NCBI RefSeq assembly: GCF_002078875.1
Contig: NC_034421.1
Location: forward strand, 15,085,218 to 15,149,217
Direction: 5' to 3'
Origin: Numida meleagris
Lineage: Eukaryota; Chordata; Aves; Galliformes; Numididae
DNA length: 64,000 bases
The notes under the pieces were generated by a model that worked only from the letters and a program-made list of their open reading frames with translations, was not told the origin of the DNA and did no database searches. The position numbers and the translations under genes were made by a program. This document shows, piece after piece, positions 27,212-41,004 of the stretch. Positions within the stretch are counted from its first letter, which is position 1; each line of letters starts with the position of its first letter.

Positions 27212-28403
27212 AATGCTCCTAGCTACTGGAAAAATTCCAGATTGATCAGTTATCCAACGAACCAGCCTTCCAAGACCACATAGATAATTACTCCTCGTTA
27301 CACCAATGACTCTAAATAACTGGGAAGTTCATCGCCTTCCACTGAATTTTGACATCTGGGTGCCACTTTAAAATGTAGGAGGAGACGTGAACTTCAGTAG
27401 ACTGATCAAATTCCATTAAAGTTAGAGACTGACATGCTGATAGCTCCCCATTCAAGTGCTCTCCTGGACAGCCCAGACACTACAAAACTCCCCACAGTTT
27501 GGTGTGATCAGGTCACCACTGCATCTTGTTTAAGTATCTGATGAGTGGGGGTGAGAGAGTGAAGCATACCAAGGTCTTTTTTATGAGCAATTGTAAAATT
27601 GAGAACCACTGTTGTCCGGATTTAACCATCTGTTCATTTTATTGCGTGAGTCGGTGCATATCAGAGAGCCTCTGAGAATAAGGACTCAAGTTTTCTGGAT
27701 GCTGCTTAAGAACAACCAGAGAGTACACAAAGGGGCAAGCACTCACAGACATTCCCAAAGCAAAATCAGCATCCCAGCTGCATTCTAAAAGTTCCAGGAA
27801 GAGCTAAAGAAAGACTGAAGGACGGAAACTTGGTTTGACTCTTCCACCTTTTGCACTAGCCTCTTCTGGCAGTGCTGATCTCCTTTCTCTTGCCCCTGTT
27901 TTAAGCAATGGTTATTGAAACCAGTTCGTTAGAGTTTGGATAGAAGGACTGCACTGTGTTGTAATTAAATACAGCATGTGTGCTCTCAGTAGTTGTTTAT
28001 AGCTGGAAGATCAAATGGTTTTCTGAGACTTTGATCTCAATGCTTCGCCTTGAAAAAACACATTGACAAGTTCAATGGACCCTACCTTTAACTTCTTAGG
28101 AATGAATTTGGATGCAGTTCTCATTAATAAACCTGCACATCTTCAAGATGGGGAAACAGTTGGCTTTTCCAATCTGTTTGGGAGTACATTGTCAGTTAAA
28201 CTAAAATGGCAAGGAAAATCAGGGTACAGGGCTCAAAAAGGCAGCTTCAGAGCAGAAGTTGATGAAACAGCCATCCAAGCCACAGGACAGTTCTCACTAG
28301 TGTGCCGTGATGGCCTTTGTGCTATCCCTCCTCTGAAGTGCTGGCTGACCTGGGAAAGGACTGACTGCACCATTATACACAATGCCACTAAATGCAATGC
28401 CAC

Positions 28404-28422
28404 TTTTTTTTTTTTTTTTTTT
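28404..28422. repeat. Poly(T) run of 19
   Basis: Nineteen T follow two close copies of AATGCCAC (28381-28388 and 28396-28403). It could be the tail of a minus-strand retroposed sequence, but I recognise no body to its right. Confidence 0.85.
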
Positions 28423-29924
28423 AAATAGAAAAGGATGTATCTTGTGTAGGATCTTTTACGGGAACAAATAGGCTTTATGAATGAATTTCATAATGGTTTT
28501 ACACAGTTAACTTCCAGAAGCTTTTCCTGACTTTCTGCCTAAGTTCTTGCTTTAAGGACACAGTGCAGGTTCAATAACTTCAATAGTCCCCAGAACCCAA
28601 CCCAGCCAAAGGAAGCTATGGGAGACTGACAACAGTCAACAATTTAATTCGCCCAATGGCTGGAAAGTCAGAGAGTAGTCTAAACTCCTCTGAACACCAA
28701 GTGGCCTTAATAAATAGCCCCCTTCAGAATCATTACAGCTGAATCTTGCTTTTCACTGTATTACACAGACACCAGGAGTCACTTAGGAGCTCTCCAGCTC
28801 TCAAATTGGCCAACAAACCACAGTCAATCCAATTGGAATTGGAATAGAAACATTTGCCAGACTGAAGTGGACCATATGAGATCAATAATATAGATCCTGG
28901 GACAAGCAAAAATTACTGTGTCTGCAGAAGGAAATAAATGAGAAAAAAAGTCCCAAATCAATTATTACCAAGTGCCAGGATCCAGGGAAAAATGAAATAA
29001 GGACAGGAATAGCAAAACAGTAGCTGTGTATGAATAAAACAAGTAGACATGGGAAAAATACGTGTATTTACTGATTACATTCAGAAGATCAACTCCCATT
29101 CCACATTCACACCTCTCTTTTCATGGTTGTATCTGTGTGTAAGAGGACACATGCATCTGATTCAAAAGGAAAATTGCAAAAATACATGATAAAAGGCAGG
29201 AAGGTTCATTTCTGAAAATGCACCTCTCCAAATAAAGTATGGATTGAGTAATGCCTGAGCAATCATCATGGGGTTTGAGGAGAAACACTGCTCCATTTGC
29301 TGAGAGACAACTGCAGATGCTAAGTGCAGCATCTGACAACTCATTCCCTGCAAAAATGTACATGTTAAAAAAAAGAAGCAGAAAACATCTCTTAATCACC
29401 TGCTAGCCATTGCTGGAAACAGGAAGCCAAAGGATAGATTTTTTGGTATGGCTCAACGCTGTGACACCTACAAAAAACAGGAGATGAGTGAAACTTGCAA
29501 CTCCAAACTGAGGTCAAAGATTTTCAGAAATATACAAATAACCCCTTAATCACAGCTATAAGGCATAGAGCAGTATCACATGAAGAAAATACTGTGGAGT
29601 ATGGACTTTTCATAGGAAAGTTTCTGGCTTAATTGAATAGGTTCTCCACTGTCACACAGATCTTGAATATAAGTAGTACATGCTTTCCTGCAGAGGCTGA
29701 AGATAGCTACTGTGTTTTGGGGTTTAATTATGTTAGAGGGTGCAGGCACATGTCAGTGGCTGATATATACGAAAGTGTATATGTTCAGCAGCAGCCTAGT
29801 GGACCTCTTCCAGCCAAACCAGTACTGCAATCTGGTCTCCAAGTGTCTTCTCATCTCATGTTCCTGTCTGCCAAAAATCCATTTTCATGTTGAGGATATA
29901 TGTTAATTTCTGTTCCGCAAAATG

Positions 29925-30480
29925 CAAGGGCTGCTCAAAAAAAAACCTGCCTCCCATTTTATTATGTTGGCTGATGACATTAGAGATAGATTTTGGTGGG
30001 ATGGCAGTAGAGGCTGAACTTTCCCACCAATCATCCATTACATTTCGTTTCTGTGTGACAGACAGCAGCAGAGGGGCAGTCTGGCAGAGCGGCGTCTGAT
30101 GTGGAAGGGCATATGGAGCAAAGGTGTGTCACTGAATTCCTCCATGTGGAAAAAATGGCACACACTGACATTGACTGACACTTGTGAAAGTTGATGGAGA
30201 CCAAACATTGGCTGTTGGCACAGTGAGAGGTGGGTGGTGCATTTTAGACAGTGACAGTGGGGCACCTCTGCTGGTGCGGATCTGTACAAGTGTACAAGTG
30301 CAGCATGCAGCTCTTGTTCATCACTGGTGAAAATGCACAGATAGCAGTATTGTCTATGTTGGGAAAATAGTGTTTTGTATCTGAGAATTTGCTCTATCAA
30401 ATAGCACTATTGTGCTCTTTGTTTCTGTTGGTACTTTCCGTAGGAATAAATTGGAGATATTACTTTTGGAGCAACCTATC
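29925..30480 (+). mobile_element. Second copy of the same deleted mariner element, inverted relative to the first
   Basis: The left end CAAGGGCTGCTC and the right end (reverse complement GATAGGTTGCTCC then AAAAGTAA) match the termini of the element at 2971-3512. A TA follows at 30481-30482; on the left the bases are TG, a likely decayed TA. On the plus strand it carries the same two transposase remnants in order: EFLHVEKM at about 30138, then GENAQ and CFVSENLL at about 30330-30400, broken by stops. The deletion join looks the same as in the other copy, so both probably descend from one deletion derivative. It is more diverged than the first copy. Confidence 0.82.
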
Positions 30481-31586
30481 TACATACTGCCATTGCTGTC
30501 ACTGATTTGAATATACAGGATCAAATTTCAGTGGTTTGGCTTTTAAATCACGTGATGTCATGCTTCAGATGTGGAGGGAGAAGAGGGAAGCGTAATTCCA
30601 TCCTGAGCACTGTTCACACCCCAGAATAATTATGTATTTTGTGGCTTGTATCAATGCATTCAGCTGCCTTCTATAGGTACCACCTTAGAGGGAATTGCCC
30701 TCTCAGAACAAGCAAGGGGTTTAATTTGGTCTCTCCATGCGTTTGAGTTAAACTTACTGAAGTAATGTAGTGCCTTCTCTAAAGCTGCAATACAATTTGG
30801 GAAGGGCACGTGCATGCCCTGTCTTGAGAGCCTCTCTCCACCAGCAGTCTGCAGAATGTATTTCACCATGAAATGCTCCTGCTCTAATCCAGACTGATGC
30901 AAATATTGCTTCTGGGATTGATTATTAGGACAAAGTTCTTATTGGTGTCTCTCCAAATCAATATTTCTCTGCCTTCAAACCATCCAGTTGACCCCCCCAG
31001 AGGGAAAGCCCGTGTGAACTGCCCAGCAGCTTTAGCAGCATGTCAGGAAAGGCCAGCAGGGCAGATCTTCCAATGCTGTCAGTCAGTCAATCTTTATGGA
31101 TTTCAGTGGAGTTGCATTGATTTGCACTAGTTGAAGATTTGGACTGGCATCTTTCCCCACTAGGAGCCTAAAGAAGCTTCTGTATTATTTTCAAGTCACT
31201 TCATATATGAAGCAAGATCTGACCACATCTGCAGCGAGCAGATCCAGCAGCTGTTCATTCTTAGTTAACAGCCCACACGGCAGCAAATCACCACTAGTGC
31301 CTGGTTCTCACACCATGCAGGGCTGTAAAACAAAACCACTTCTTAATCAAGAGAGCTGTACTCAGAAACACTACAACCAGCAGTTCAGCCACGTCCACAA
31401 GGTTTGCTCGATACCGCCTCTGAACCATCCCCAGCGCCCTTTGGGGTTCTCCTGCAACAGCAGCATGTGCCCCTTCCTCGCACAGGGGCTGGCAACAGTC
31501 ATGCAAGGCAGCACAGCAAAGCATTTCTCACTCCCAGGTGTGGGGTGGAAAGCCCGTGGCTTTGTCTGTTTTTCCACTCATGTGGG

Positions 31587-31602
31587 CCAGCAGGAGGCAC
31601 CA
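31587..31602 (+). promoter_or_regulatory. CTCF-type motif candidate, plus orientation
   Basis: CCAGCAGGAGGCACCA matches the CTCF core with one mismatch (A where G/T is preferred). Its orientation converges with the two minus-strand motifs at 58.1 and 60.8 kb. Confidence 0.35.
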
Positions 31603-34152
31603 TGCAGCTCTGGGGCTCCTCCACATTTGTCTCATGGAACACAAAAAAGCCAGCCGTTGTCACCCTTGCTTTGAAACAGAGATGAAGAGACTTGTCTACT
31701 GAAAGCAGATGTATGTGGGACAGAAGAGGTTAAATGATGATCTAAAAGCACTTTTGGCAGAAAAATACAAAACTCAAAAGGATGTTTCTTTCGCACTGGC
31801 AAACCTCACCTTCCACTGTTAGCCTGGCAGACGGCACAGAAGACCTCTGCCATGGGCAGGATGATTTTCAGCAGTTTGGACCTCAGCACATTGAACATTA
31901 AGCTGGAAACATGTATATCATTTCTCCACTGCAGTGCTCTATGGATTTCTGAGCTCTGCATAACCAGTTGAAACAGCCAGAGAATTGTGAACTTCTGCCA
32001 GCAGAATTCTAATTCTTTTCCAGGCTGGCAAGTGGGCTTGAGTGAGCATTAGGAGAAATGGACACAGTTCTTGCTTGCTATCCTGAAGGAAACAGCCATG
32101 GGAAAGCCAGTGACAGCAGCTAAGGGAGCCAGGCCACACAGGCACTGGACTGTGGTCGCTGGCGTCACAGCCTCCATGCACCAGCTCCCACCCGTGCCCC
32201 TGTGCCCACGCAGTGCAGTCAGGCTGGGGACGCCTGTCCTGCACATCGTCACCTCGGTAGCAGCCCACAGCAGCTCTGCCCTCCCCTGCCAGGCCCAGCT
32301 TCGAAGGCAACCAGCTGTCCCACTTTCCGCAGAACGGGATCAGAGAAAGCTAAAGGCACACCACAGAAGAGGAAAGCTATCAAAGCCAAGGCTTTGCACC
32401 AAACCTTCAGCCGTTACTCTCTTGTGCATCATTTCAAGCTTTTTTTGAGCTGCTCCCACCACCTGCAAAGAGCTCTTTTGCCCCAGGGTGTAAACATTTC
32501 ACAGGCGTTCAGGGAGGAAGCAATAGCATGTCTACAGGCGGTCTCCCCAGCCAACAACTCCACCCAATGCAGCGGGGAGAGCCAGCCCTGCTAGGCCAGC
32601 TCTATGTATGGAAGCAATATTCAGTTGCAGTGAAAGTGCAAACATCTATAGTCCATCACATCTCTCTGTCTGAAGCATTACTCTACCATCTGAGCATTTG
32701 TCGTGACAAAAACAACGTTCTCCCCTAGAGACGTGCAGAAGGAGCTGTATTCTCCAGTGGAGGTTTGCAAGCAGGCAGATTTCTAATTAAGTGGAAAGGG
32801 CAGAATCCACAAAATGATTAAACATCTGCCAGGTGCTCACCCACTTGTCTGCTTCTCCCTGCAGATGGCCAGCTTTTAACCACAACTTATTCTGAAGGCG
32901 AGGGACCAGCTTTGTCTCTTCAAGTGATGCTCAAAAGACATTACCAAAACACATCTGAGCTTGTTCTGCCTTCCTACCACGCTTCATTAGATGTCCTTGC
33001 ATTCTTTTTTTTTTTTTCATTTTTAAAAGGTAATCTCAAAATGGACGAACACACTGGAAGAGAGCAGGAGTATCTGGCTGCAGCCGCAGCTCTGCCCAGC
33101 TTTGCTGCAGGTGTCCATGGAGATAGAGGCAGGCTCACAGCCTCAGCCCTGTACTGTCACCTGGTTGTGCCCCCAACCCAAAGCTATCCCTCACCTCATG
33201 TAAAACCAACTCATTTCAGGTCAAACCTGCCCACATGCTGAGCACTGGTGTACTGCTGGGCAGTGCTGGGCCCCTCTCTGTTCATAGCTATGCAGGATGC
33301 CCCCTAAGGTGGTAGGCCCAGCCATGGTGCAGCCAGAAGCACAGCACATGGCAGCACCCAGGACAAGCCCTGTCCCAGCCTGGGCATCAGCAGAGCAAAT
33401 CAAATGTTCAGGCTGCTTCCCCTTCATACTAACCAGTGCCCAGCTAAATCCACCCAGCACAAGCTCCCGCACAGACAGCAGAGCTGGGTTCAAGCTGCAC
33501 CAGAGACCTGCGAGGACAATGCAATGTTTTTGAATGAAACAAATACTCAGAACATACCTGCCTCAGGACAGCAAACCAATACGTTTCTTCTCCTCTGTCC
33601 ACATCTCTGCCGGCCCTATTACAAAATAGCAGGTATCACAGACCCCTGTTTGCTCTTAGGCACAGACTGTATCCCAGCACTCCCTGTACTGAGTTAGCAC
33701 TCTGCACAATGTTTGCCTTCAGCACCCTCGCCTGCCTTTAGCCATGCTGATTGTGCCTCTGTCTGTCTAGCTGTCTCATTACACATTATTCTGTTTGCAC
33801 ACAGGCTGTTAGTTCTTCGTGCTGCTCAGCACTGTTTTTGCAGAGTCTGTTCCCTGGGGATTGAGGCATACCACATGAACAGCTTTTGCTTTATATCGCC
33901 TCTCCTTTTTGCATTCAGCATTGTGCATCTGCCAAGGTGGAGTCTTACTCAAGCCAAAATGCTACTGTTGTACCAACTGTACATCAGTGCAGCAGCACCT
34001 ACCACCAGACTTAAGGTTTTAACCTCTGGCAAAACAATCCCAGCCCAACCTCAGAACCAGGGTCCAGAAGAATGGTCTGGGAGTAACCCTGCTGCATCAA
34101 TAGATGGAGGTGACTGTGTGGGGACAGCCTCCAGTCTTTGTCAAAGTTGGTA

Positions 34153-34177
34153 CAGCAAACTTTGCAAAAGTTTGCTG
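34153..34177. repeat. Perfect short inverted repeat (11-bp arms, 3-base loop)
   Basis: CAGCAAACTTT and AAAGTTTGCTG-type arms face each other around a GCA loop, giving a perfect stem. It is isolated, with no U-run or gene end beside it, so it may be chance. Confidence 0.7.
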
Positions 34178-37100
34178 CTTAAACCAGCACCACACCTTCC
34201 CCCCAAGAAGGGGACATCACCAGTGGGGAACTGGCTCTACAGCAACACACTCCATTTCTTCCAAACACAATATTCCTATCAGAGCTTCTCAAGGAGCTGA
34301 GACTTTAGCATCCTTTAGCACTTCAACACAATGCCTTTCAAACATCCAAGGACCGCTCTGTACCTCAGTTTTTAATCCAAATTTCTCTCATGTTCAGCAA
34401 TTCACACAAAAGCAATGTGATTTGCTGCCCCAGCACACTGACAGATCGCAACTTACCCAAAGGGTATGGATGAAGGATGATGGAGGAAATCCACATTTCT
34501 GGGTGTATCTGTGGTTAGCATGTTTCCCTCCCTCCCCTCCCAGGAGGAAAAATGCCTGGACTCTGTGCCATGCAGGGTGGCCCACCCAGGCAAAGGATGG
34601 CAACTTCTCCTGGTTTTGTGCTCTGAGTCTAAGCGTTCGCCATTTGGAAAGGTGATGGATGCATTCGTTCTTCCCCTTTGCCAAGCAATGAGATAAGAGC
34701 ACTGGTCAGTGTCAGCTGCTCCTGAATAACAAATGCAGTTGGCATCAAGATTGCTGAGGCTGGTAAAGAAGAATTCATTCACTTGGCACATATATTATCA
34801 ATCAGCACAGGTCAAACACATTTATAGAGGGGAATGCTTCTTGTCTTATTATTTCTCCACACACAGAGGTGGCCAGAGGATCCCATCAGGAGCCTTCAGA
34901 AGCCTGAATGAGGCTCTTAAGCAGTATTTTGTGGTATATGCTTCAGAAGGAAAACCAATAATTAAAGCTTCTCAGAGATGCTCCATGCCTCACCAGGTGA
35001 GCTATAATGAACACCCTTGCCAGAAGCAGCAGCCCCAACAAGCGTCCCACTCCCCTCGGGCTGGCCATGCACCAGCCCAGCCTCACGCCACTACTCTGTC
35101 CATTCTAACCCCTGTATGCTCTTACCTGCATCAGTCTGTTCCAAAGGTTTTAAAGAGATGGAAACCAGGCAGCTTTAAGTGAGAAAGAAAATGCTGAGCA
35201 GTGCCTGTGACCTCTTTGCCAAGCTATGCTATCTCAGGCCCTTGCAGCTAAAACCTTTATAGGAAGTCAGTTGGACAACTAAATAGCTCTGGAAAAAAAA
35301 ATCACCATATTTTACAGATTCCTCTCATCCTAGAAAATGTTTCAGTGAAAACAAATATTGTTGTAAGCCCCATGTAGCATTCATGCATTTCTTGAAAACC
35401 TGTGTTTGTTATGGATTTCCACAGTCAGCATGAACCATGACCCTGTCCTTTCGGAGTGGCTTTGGTTGAAAGATGTACCCTAAAATTGTTGCTGAAAAGA
35501 GAACATAGAGCCTGTGCATTACAGAGAAGGACTTTTGCCACTTTTTTTTAATTGGCTTTAATTCAGCAGAGTCAGCTCTATTCAGAAAAGTACTCATATA
35601 TGCACCTAAGTATTTGGCTGGTTTAGGTCTTTACAAAGAACACAATTCAGACTTAAATGCAAATGAGCTGTGTTCAAGAACCTAGCCTAACGCAATATAT
35701 TTAGAAGGTGCTAAGGCATGGGTCCTTCATCAAGCTTATTTCTCCCACACAAAACGCTACTAGTCCTGAAGCCAGCTACTTCAGTGTATACACTGCTAAT
35801 ACAGTCATAAGGATCCAAAATCCATTTGAATTTTTAGTCTTTATTATGGTTGCATAATTGCCTTACAAGAGGCTGCGTGATCAGAAAGACCTAGGCCCCC
35901 ACTCAGTGAACTGGGGCACTTAGTCTCAAGCTAGGCACCCAGAAGTTGGAAGAAAGGAAGCCATGAGCACTGCTGCTGAGCAGAAGTCTGGAAATACAAC
36001 AAATGCATCCCAGCTCCCAAACTGGGAAGAGAATTTGGGCTGTTCATTATTTTGTGAGAGTGAATTTATTTTAATTCAAGTTATTTGGCATTATTTCAGC
36101 TCTACCCTGCATTCATGCTATATGCCCTGTTTAGATTTGTTTGGCCAAACTAGTAAATCTGATAATTCAGGACTGAATATAACCAATTAGATTTGCTATA
36201 TGATACACCATAATCTGATCAAGCTGTCTCAGAGGATTTGACTTGTTAGCATTTCAAAACCATAGGAGATTTTTTGATAATTTATTACATTTCTTCCAAG
36301 CTCATTTTAGTTAATTCATTAAATGCAAAGATAAGACAGACATTTTACAGAGACTTGTGCCATATCTATTTTAACTTCTTTTAATCAGCTTTCAAAGATG
36401 CACCTTGGACAGTCAGCTGAAAGCAACAGGTGCTAAAAAAGAACAGGAAGAGCTGAAGGTTTTGGCTGCCAAAACTCAGGTCCAGAGATGTGGGGATTTC
36501 CCCCACCCCTCTGCTTTCTGAGAAAACAGTTCTCATTTATTTCTCCATAGTCTCCTGTCTCTAAACCCTCTGCCTTCCCAAGTTCCGTTTTAACATATCC
36601 ACTCACACTTCTGCTAGAAGCTACATTTCTTGCATCAGAATCTTGGGACACCTTCTTCCATGAGTTACTTTTCATTTACTCTTTTTCTGTCCTAAGTTTA
36701 AGATAGCAGAACCCTAGTTCTGAATTCCAGTAAAAAAAACTTCACTGAGTTCACTTGTAGAAGAGCACATTCACGACTTGATCTTGTTTCTGGGAGTTTG
36801 GGGCAGAAAGATAACCTCGAAGGGCTGCGAAGCCATGCATCTGTCAGCACAGCTCTCTCCTGCTTGAAATTGAGCAATGGCACCAGAGTGGCCCTCTGCC
36901 AAGGGTACCATCTTAACATTGAACCAGAACCTTCTCTTCTTCCACCAAGTAAAAATGCCAGCTTCCACAACCCATACAATTTTTACAGTGAGTGGTCAAA
37001 TATTTTTAGCTGGGTTCCTTTTGCAACTTAGGCCAGATATGAAGGGTATTTTTGTCTCACTAAATTCACTCCAAATGTGACTGCATTTTGATAACACATT

Positions 37101-38002
37101 CTTTCTTTCTGTATAATGATCCTTCTCCAGGAGAAGGTGCTCATAGCATCACCTCCACATACATCTGCTTTATAACTCCCTGTATACAATTATTTCAAAG
37201 TGCTGATACTCTGATTTTACTCCAACAAATGAGCCACCTGGGAAGGAAGGGACAGCTGCATGCTGCACAGACCTGGAATGACCATAAAATGGCTCTCAGC
37301 ACAGATGAGGTCAGCACCAGGAGCCAACCCAATGCAGCACACTGCCCAGTGAGAGATCCCATGCCCCGTGTAGCTGCAGTGACTTGGTGCAGGAAAGGAA
37401 GGCTAAGTTAAATATATTAATTTCTAGGGATATGTGTCTCTCTGAAATAGTTCTACCTGAAGAAGAAACACCAATAGCAAATTCAGAAACTTTTCACACG
37501 CCAGGAGTCCACTTCAATCTTAGAGATTTCCTTACAAGCAAAACTGACAGTCATTGAAATAAATTGCAGAGTCACTCTGAAAATACTGAGCTCTGACCTC
37601 CAAGAAAGACTAACAAGCAGCCTGCTTTCAAGGACAATGTTTGAGGAGTCCTAACTACCTAAAAAGTTTCTTGCCATTTCTTTACTTGCCAGTGTTACAG
37701 AGATGATATTCCTCAGCTGCACCAAGAGATTTGTCACCCAGTAAAAAGCATTCCATGACGAAGACCCAAATATATGCAGATAGAAAATTTCTTCACCTTT
37801 GCCGGCTGGCCCAGGGTAACAGAGTAAACATAAATAACACAAGATTCCCCCCAACACTGCATCCAAATGCATTAAGTTCTCGCATAAACTCGGCGTTTGC
37901 TGCTGTAGAATATGGCCAGGTTCCTTCGGAGCTATGTTTGGATACCAACTAGTCACCAACTTCAGTCACCTTGAAATCTAAGGTGAGATTCATCTCACCT
38001 AT

Positions 38003-39021
38003 TATTGGAGTTGTGATTAATGGTTCTATGTCAGGGTGGAGGCCAGTCACAAGTGGTGTCCCTCAGGGGTCTTGGGACTCGTGCTCTTCAACATCTGTAT
38101 CAATAGATAACGGAATCGAGTGCACCCTCAGCAAGTTTGCAGATGACACCAAGATGAGCAGTGCAGTAGATACATTGGAGGGAAGGGAAGCCATCCAGAG
38201 GGACCTGAATGGGCTGGAGAAGTGGGTCTACAAGAACCAAATGAGGTTCAACAAGGCTGAACACAAGGTGCTGCACTTGGGCCAGGGCAATCCCGGGTAT
38301 TGATACAAACTGGGGGAAGAACTCCTTGAGAGTAGCCCTGCGGAGAAGGACTTGGGGGTCCTGGTGGTTGAGAAGCTGGACATGAGCCAGCAGTGTGCGC
38401 TGGCAGCCCAGAAGGCCAACTGTATCCTGGGCTACATTAAAAGAGGAGTGGCCAGCAGGGAGAGGGAGGTGGTGTTCCCCCTCTACTCGGCTCTTGTGAG
38501 GCCCCATCTGGAGTACTGTGTCCAGGCCTGGAACCCCCAGCACAAGAAAGACGCAGAGCTCTTGCAGCGGGTCCAGAGGAGGGTCGCCAAGATGATCAGA
38601 GGCTGGAGCACCTCTCCTATGAAGAAAGGTTGAGGAAACAGGGCTTGTTTAGCTTGGAGAAGAGAAGGCTCCAGGGAGACCTCACTGTGGACTTCCAGTA
38701 CTTGAAGGGAGCGTATAAAGAGGGTGTACGACTGTTTACATGGGTGGATAGTGACAGGACAAGGGGGAATGATTTTAAACTTAGACAGGGAAGGTTTAGG
38801 TTAGATGTTAGGTGGAAGTTTTTCGCACAGAGGGTGGTGACGCACTGGAACAGGTTGCCCAAGGAGGTTGTGGATGCTCCATCCCCGGAGGCATTCAAGG
38901 CCAGGCTGGATGTGGCTCTGGGCAGCCTGGTCTAGGGGTTGGCGACCCTGGACACAGCAGGGGGGTTGAAACTAAATGGTTATTATGGTCCTTTTCAACC
39001 CAGGCCATTCTATGATTCTAT
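38003..39021 (+). mobile_element. 5'-truncated CR1 LINE copy
   Basis: It begins within the reverse transcriptase ([19 protein letters not shown] at about 38008-38070). It continues through [16 protein letters not shown] at about 38136-38185 and the ORF2 C-terminal region ([19 protein letters not shown], then [20 protein letters not shown]) at 38360-38530. It ends with [19 protein letters not shown] at about 38800-38860 and the tail CCATTCTATGATTCTAT at 39004-39020. Reading frames are long but shift several times (near 38090, 38300 and 38620). No target-site duplication was evident. Confidence 0.92.
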
Positions 39022-41004
39022 TTGGTAAGTAGTTACAGTCTAAGCAAGGAGCTGTCATCATTCAGCCAGTTCTCTTGGGACATAACATACCTGGAGGCGT
39101 TTCTCTCACTGGCTATAGGAGTGTAGACAACTATCTTAAAATTAGCAGATGTCTAAACTTTGGGTTCCTCTGTTCTTCAGGTAGGACAGGAACTAAATTC
39201 TGCACATCTGTACTGCAGTCAGCCACAGACAATGGTACTGATATATGCAAGCAAGTTTAGTCTTGCTCATGAGGATGAAAAGGGAAAGAAGAAATTACTT
39301 GGAGATTTCTTAGACAGAGCACTTCTGCTGCAGAAGATGTCCATGTATGCCAGGTCAAGAGATTCAGAGGCAACTTCAGAGATGTTTGATGGAATTGTAG
39401 GCTATTTGAAAGGAAAACTGTGTTAGCAAAGGCTACAGACATACAAGAGAATGCTGTGACCCAGCAAACATAACTCATGTTGTGAATAAGCTTTACTTCT
39501 TTAAGAGAGGGTGGGCCCACCTGAGGAAGTTCCTGCCACTTCCAATTCAGTATCATGCCACATGTAAATCCTTCACGGGAAGAAGGCTATGCATACATGC
39601 TCAGAACCAAGGTGGATAGCACTTACCTGTTTTCCATCACGTCAATCATCTCTATTTTAAGACTTTGATAACTTTTGAGGGTCAGCATGTCAAGTTTGGC
39701 AAAACTCTGCAGTGATCATCCACTCTAAACAAAATGTTGTATGTAGGCACGTAGTAAGATGACGTTATAACACATAATCGTGGTAATATTGATATAAAAA
39801 AAGAAATTCAAGCAAATTCTGATCCAGGAAGTTGTATTTCACCTTGATTCTTTTTTCAAAAACCATCTGGAAGTAAATCACATGGGTGAACTATTATCAA
39901 AAATATGTGGCTATTACTAATTATGGTACACTGTGCCATGTCCCACCACCTGCTAGTGATGACGCAATACTACTCAAGAATGAAGGTTGATTAAGCTCGA
40001 TGAATAATATTTAGACCATTTTCTTCAACAGTCTGTGAGCAGATTTGTTCCCTCTCATATCTAACCTGTTATTTTAAATTAATCACAGTGATTTTGGTGA
40101 CTAACTCCTGATCTGTAATTTATTTATGAGCACTGCCTTGTATGGGTTTGAGATTTGAAGTTTAGATCTTTCGTGCACAGTTTGGATTTGACAAGTAAAT
40201 CAATAGCAGTTTAACCCCTAAACTAGATGAGAACATAGAATAATCATCTCAGGAAGAATAATTGCATTTGCAAACTAAAAGCTCACTTCCTAGCAACTTG
40301 TAATGATTCCTTACAGTTTGCTGCCTCTCTATCACTCCTTCACAGACCATTCCAAGAACACAGAAGCACTGCAAACACAAAAGAAGCTTGTGTGTAGGAG
40401 GTCGGAGAGGTAAAGAATTGCCTGAGTATGCTGCTGTTTTTAAGGGTACTCCTGTAGAGCCAGAAACATATTCAGCTATTCCCAGCAATGCTCCCAGACA
40501 TTATGTTCACCTCTGGATCAGGGTAACCTGAGCCTTTCACAAGCACCTGTGGACATCTGAAAACAACTGGTTGGTGCAATTTCTCTCGCAGCCACCTCCC
40601 CACATAGATAAGAATGGCCTCATTCAGAAAGAGCAGTAGTTTAACGAGAAGTTACACACACGTTGTTAACTGGACAAGGCCTCTGGTCTTTCACCCTCCG
40701 TAACACGCACCAGTTTTGTTTGGAAGGTGGACATATTTGGAAGCACAACATGCATAAGTAAGCTATCTTCCACATGAGAGACAGCTCACTCACAGCTCAA
40801 GTCAACAGAGTATTTCTGCAATTTCCAAAGCTGTTTAGACATACTCACATTTTGGGAGAGTAGTTATCACACCACAGTTAAATGAGACAACATCCCACTC
40901 CTCTGTAACCCCCTCTAGTACAGCATAGAATGTGTCCTACCTTCCAGTCTCTAAAATTCTCTTCCAGTCCAGCAACTGCCAATAACATTTCAACAAACCT
41001 AATG
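39022..41004. other. Intergenic sequence between CR1 and the hAT remnant
   Basis: Nothing coding was recognised. The last few hundred bases before 41005 could belong to the hAT element's 5' part, but no terminal repeat was seen. Confidence 0.55.

Larger units (their letters stand above)
20717..29924. other. Intergenic sequence, no gene recognised
   Basis: Unique-looking DNA with short meaningless ORFs. The longest frames (for example 28063-28428) have no recognisable domain, and the latter ends in a poly(T)-encoded Phe run. Simple repeats are listed separately (22488-22528, 27151-27211, 28404-28422); an additional A run is near 25430-25442. Confidence 0.6.
30483..38002. other. Intergenic sequence, no gene recognised
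   Basis: No coding exon could be supported. The longest open frame (33713-34300) has no domain and its composition looks like chance. It holds a CTCF-like motif at 31587-31602, a T run at 33005-33017 and a short perfect hairpin at 34153-34177. An AT-rich, unique stretch at about 36030-36400 resembles conserved non-coding DNA in texture. Confidence 0.6.

Noticed and set aside
28063..28428. 121-codon frame with a plausible-looking protein start
   Set aside because: It ends by reading through a 19-base T run, has no recognised homologue or splice sites, and is probably chance.
33713..34300. 195-codon open frame on the plus strand
   Set aside because: No domain, no coherent composition, no splice context; overlapping frames of similar length exist. 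Best explained by chance.
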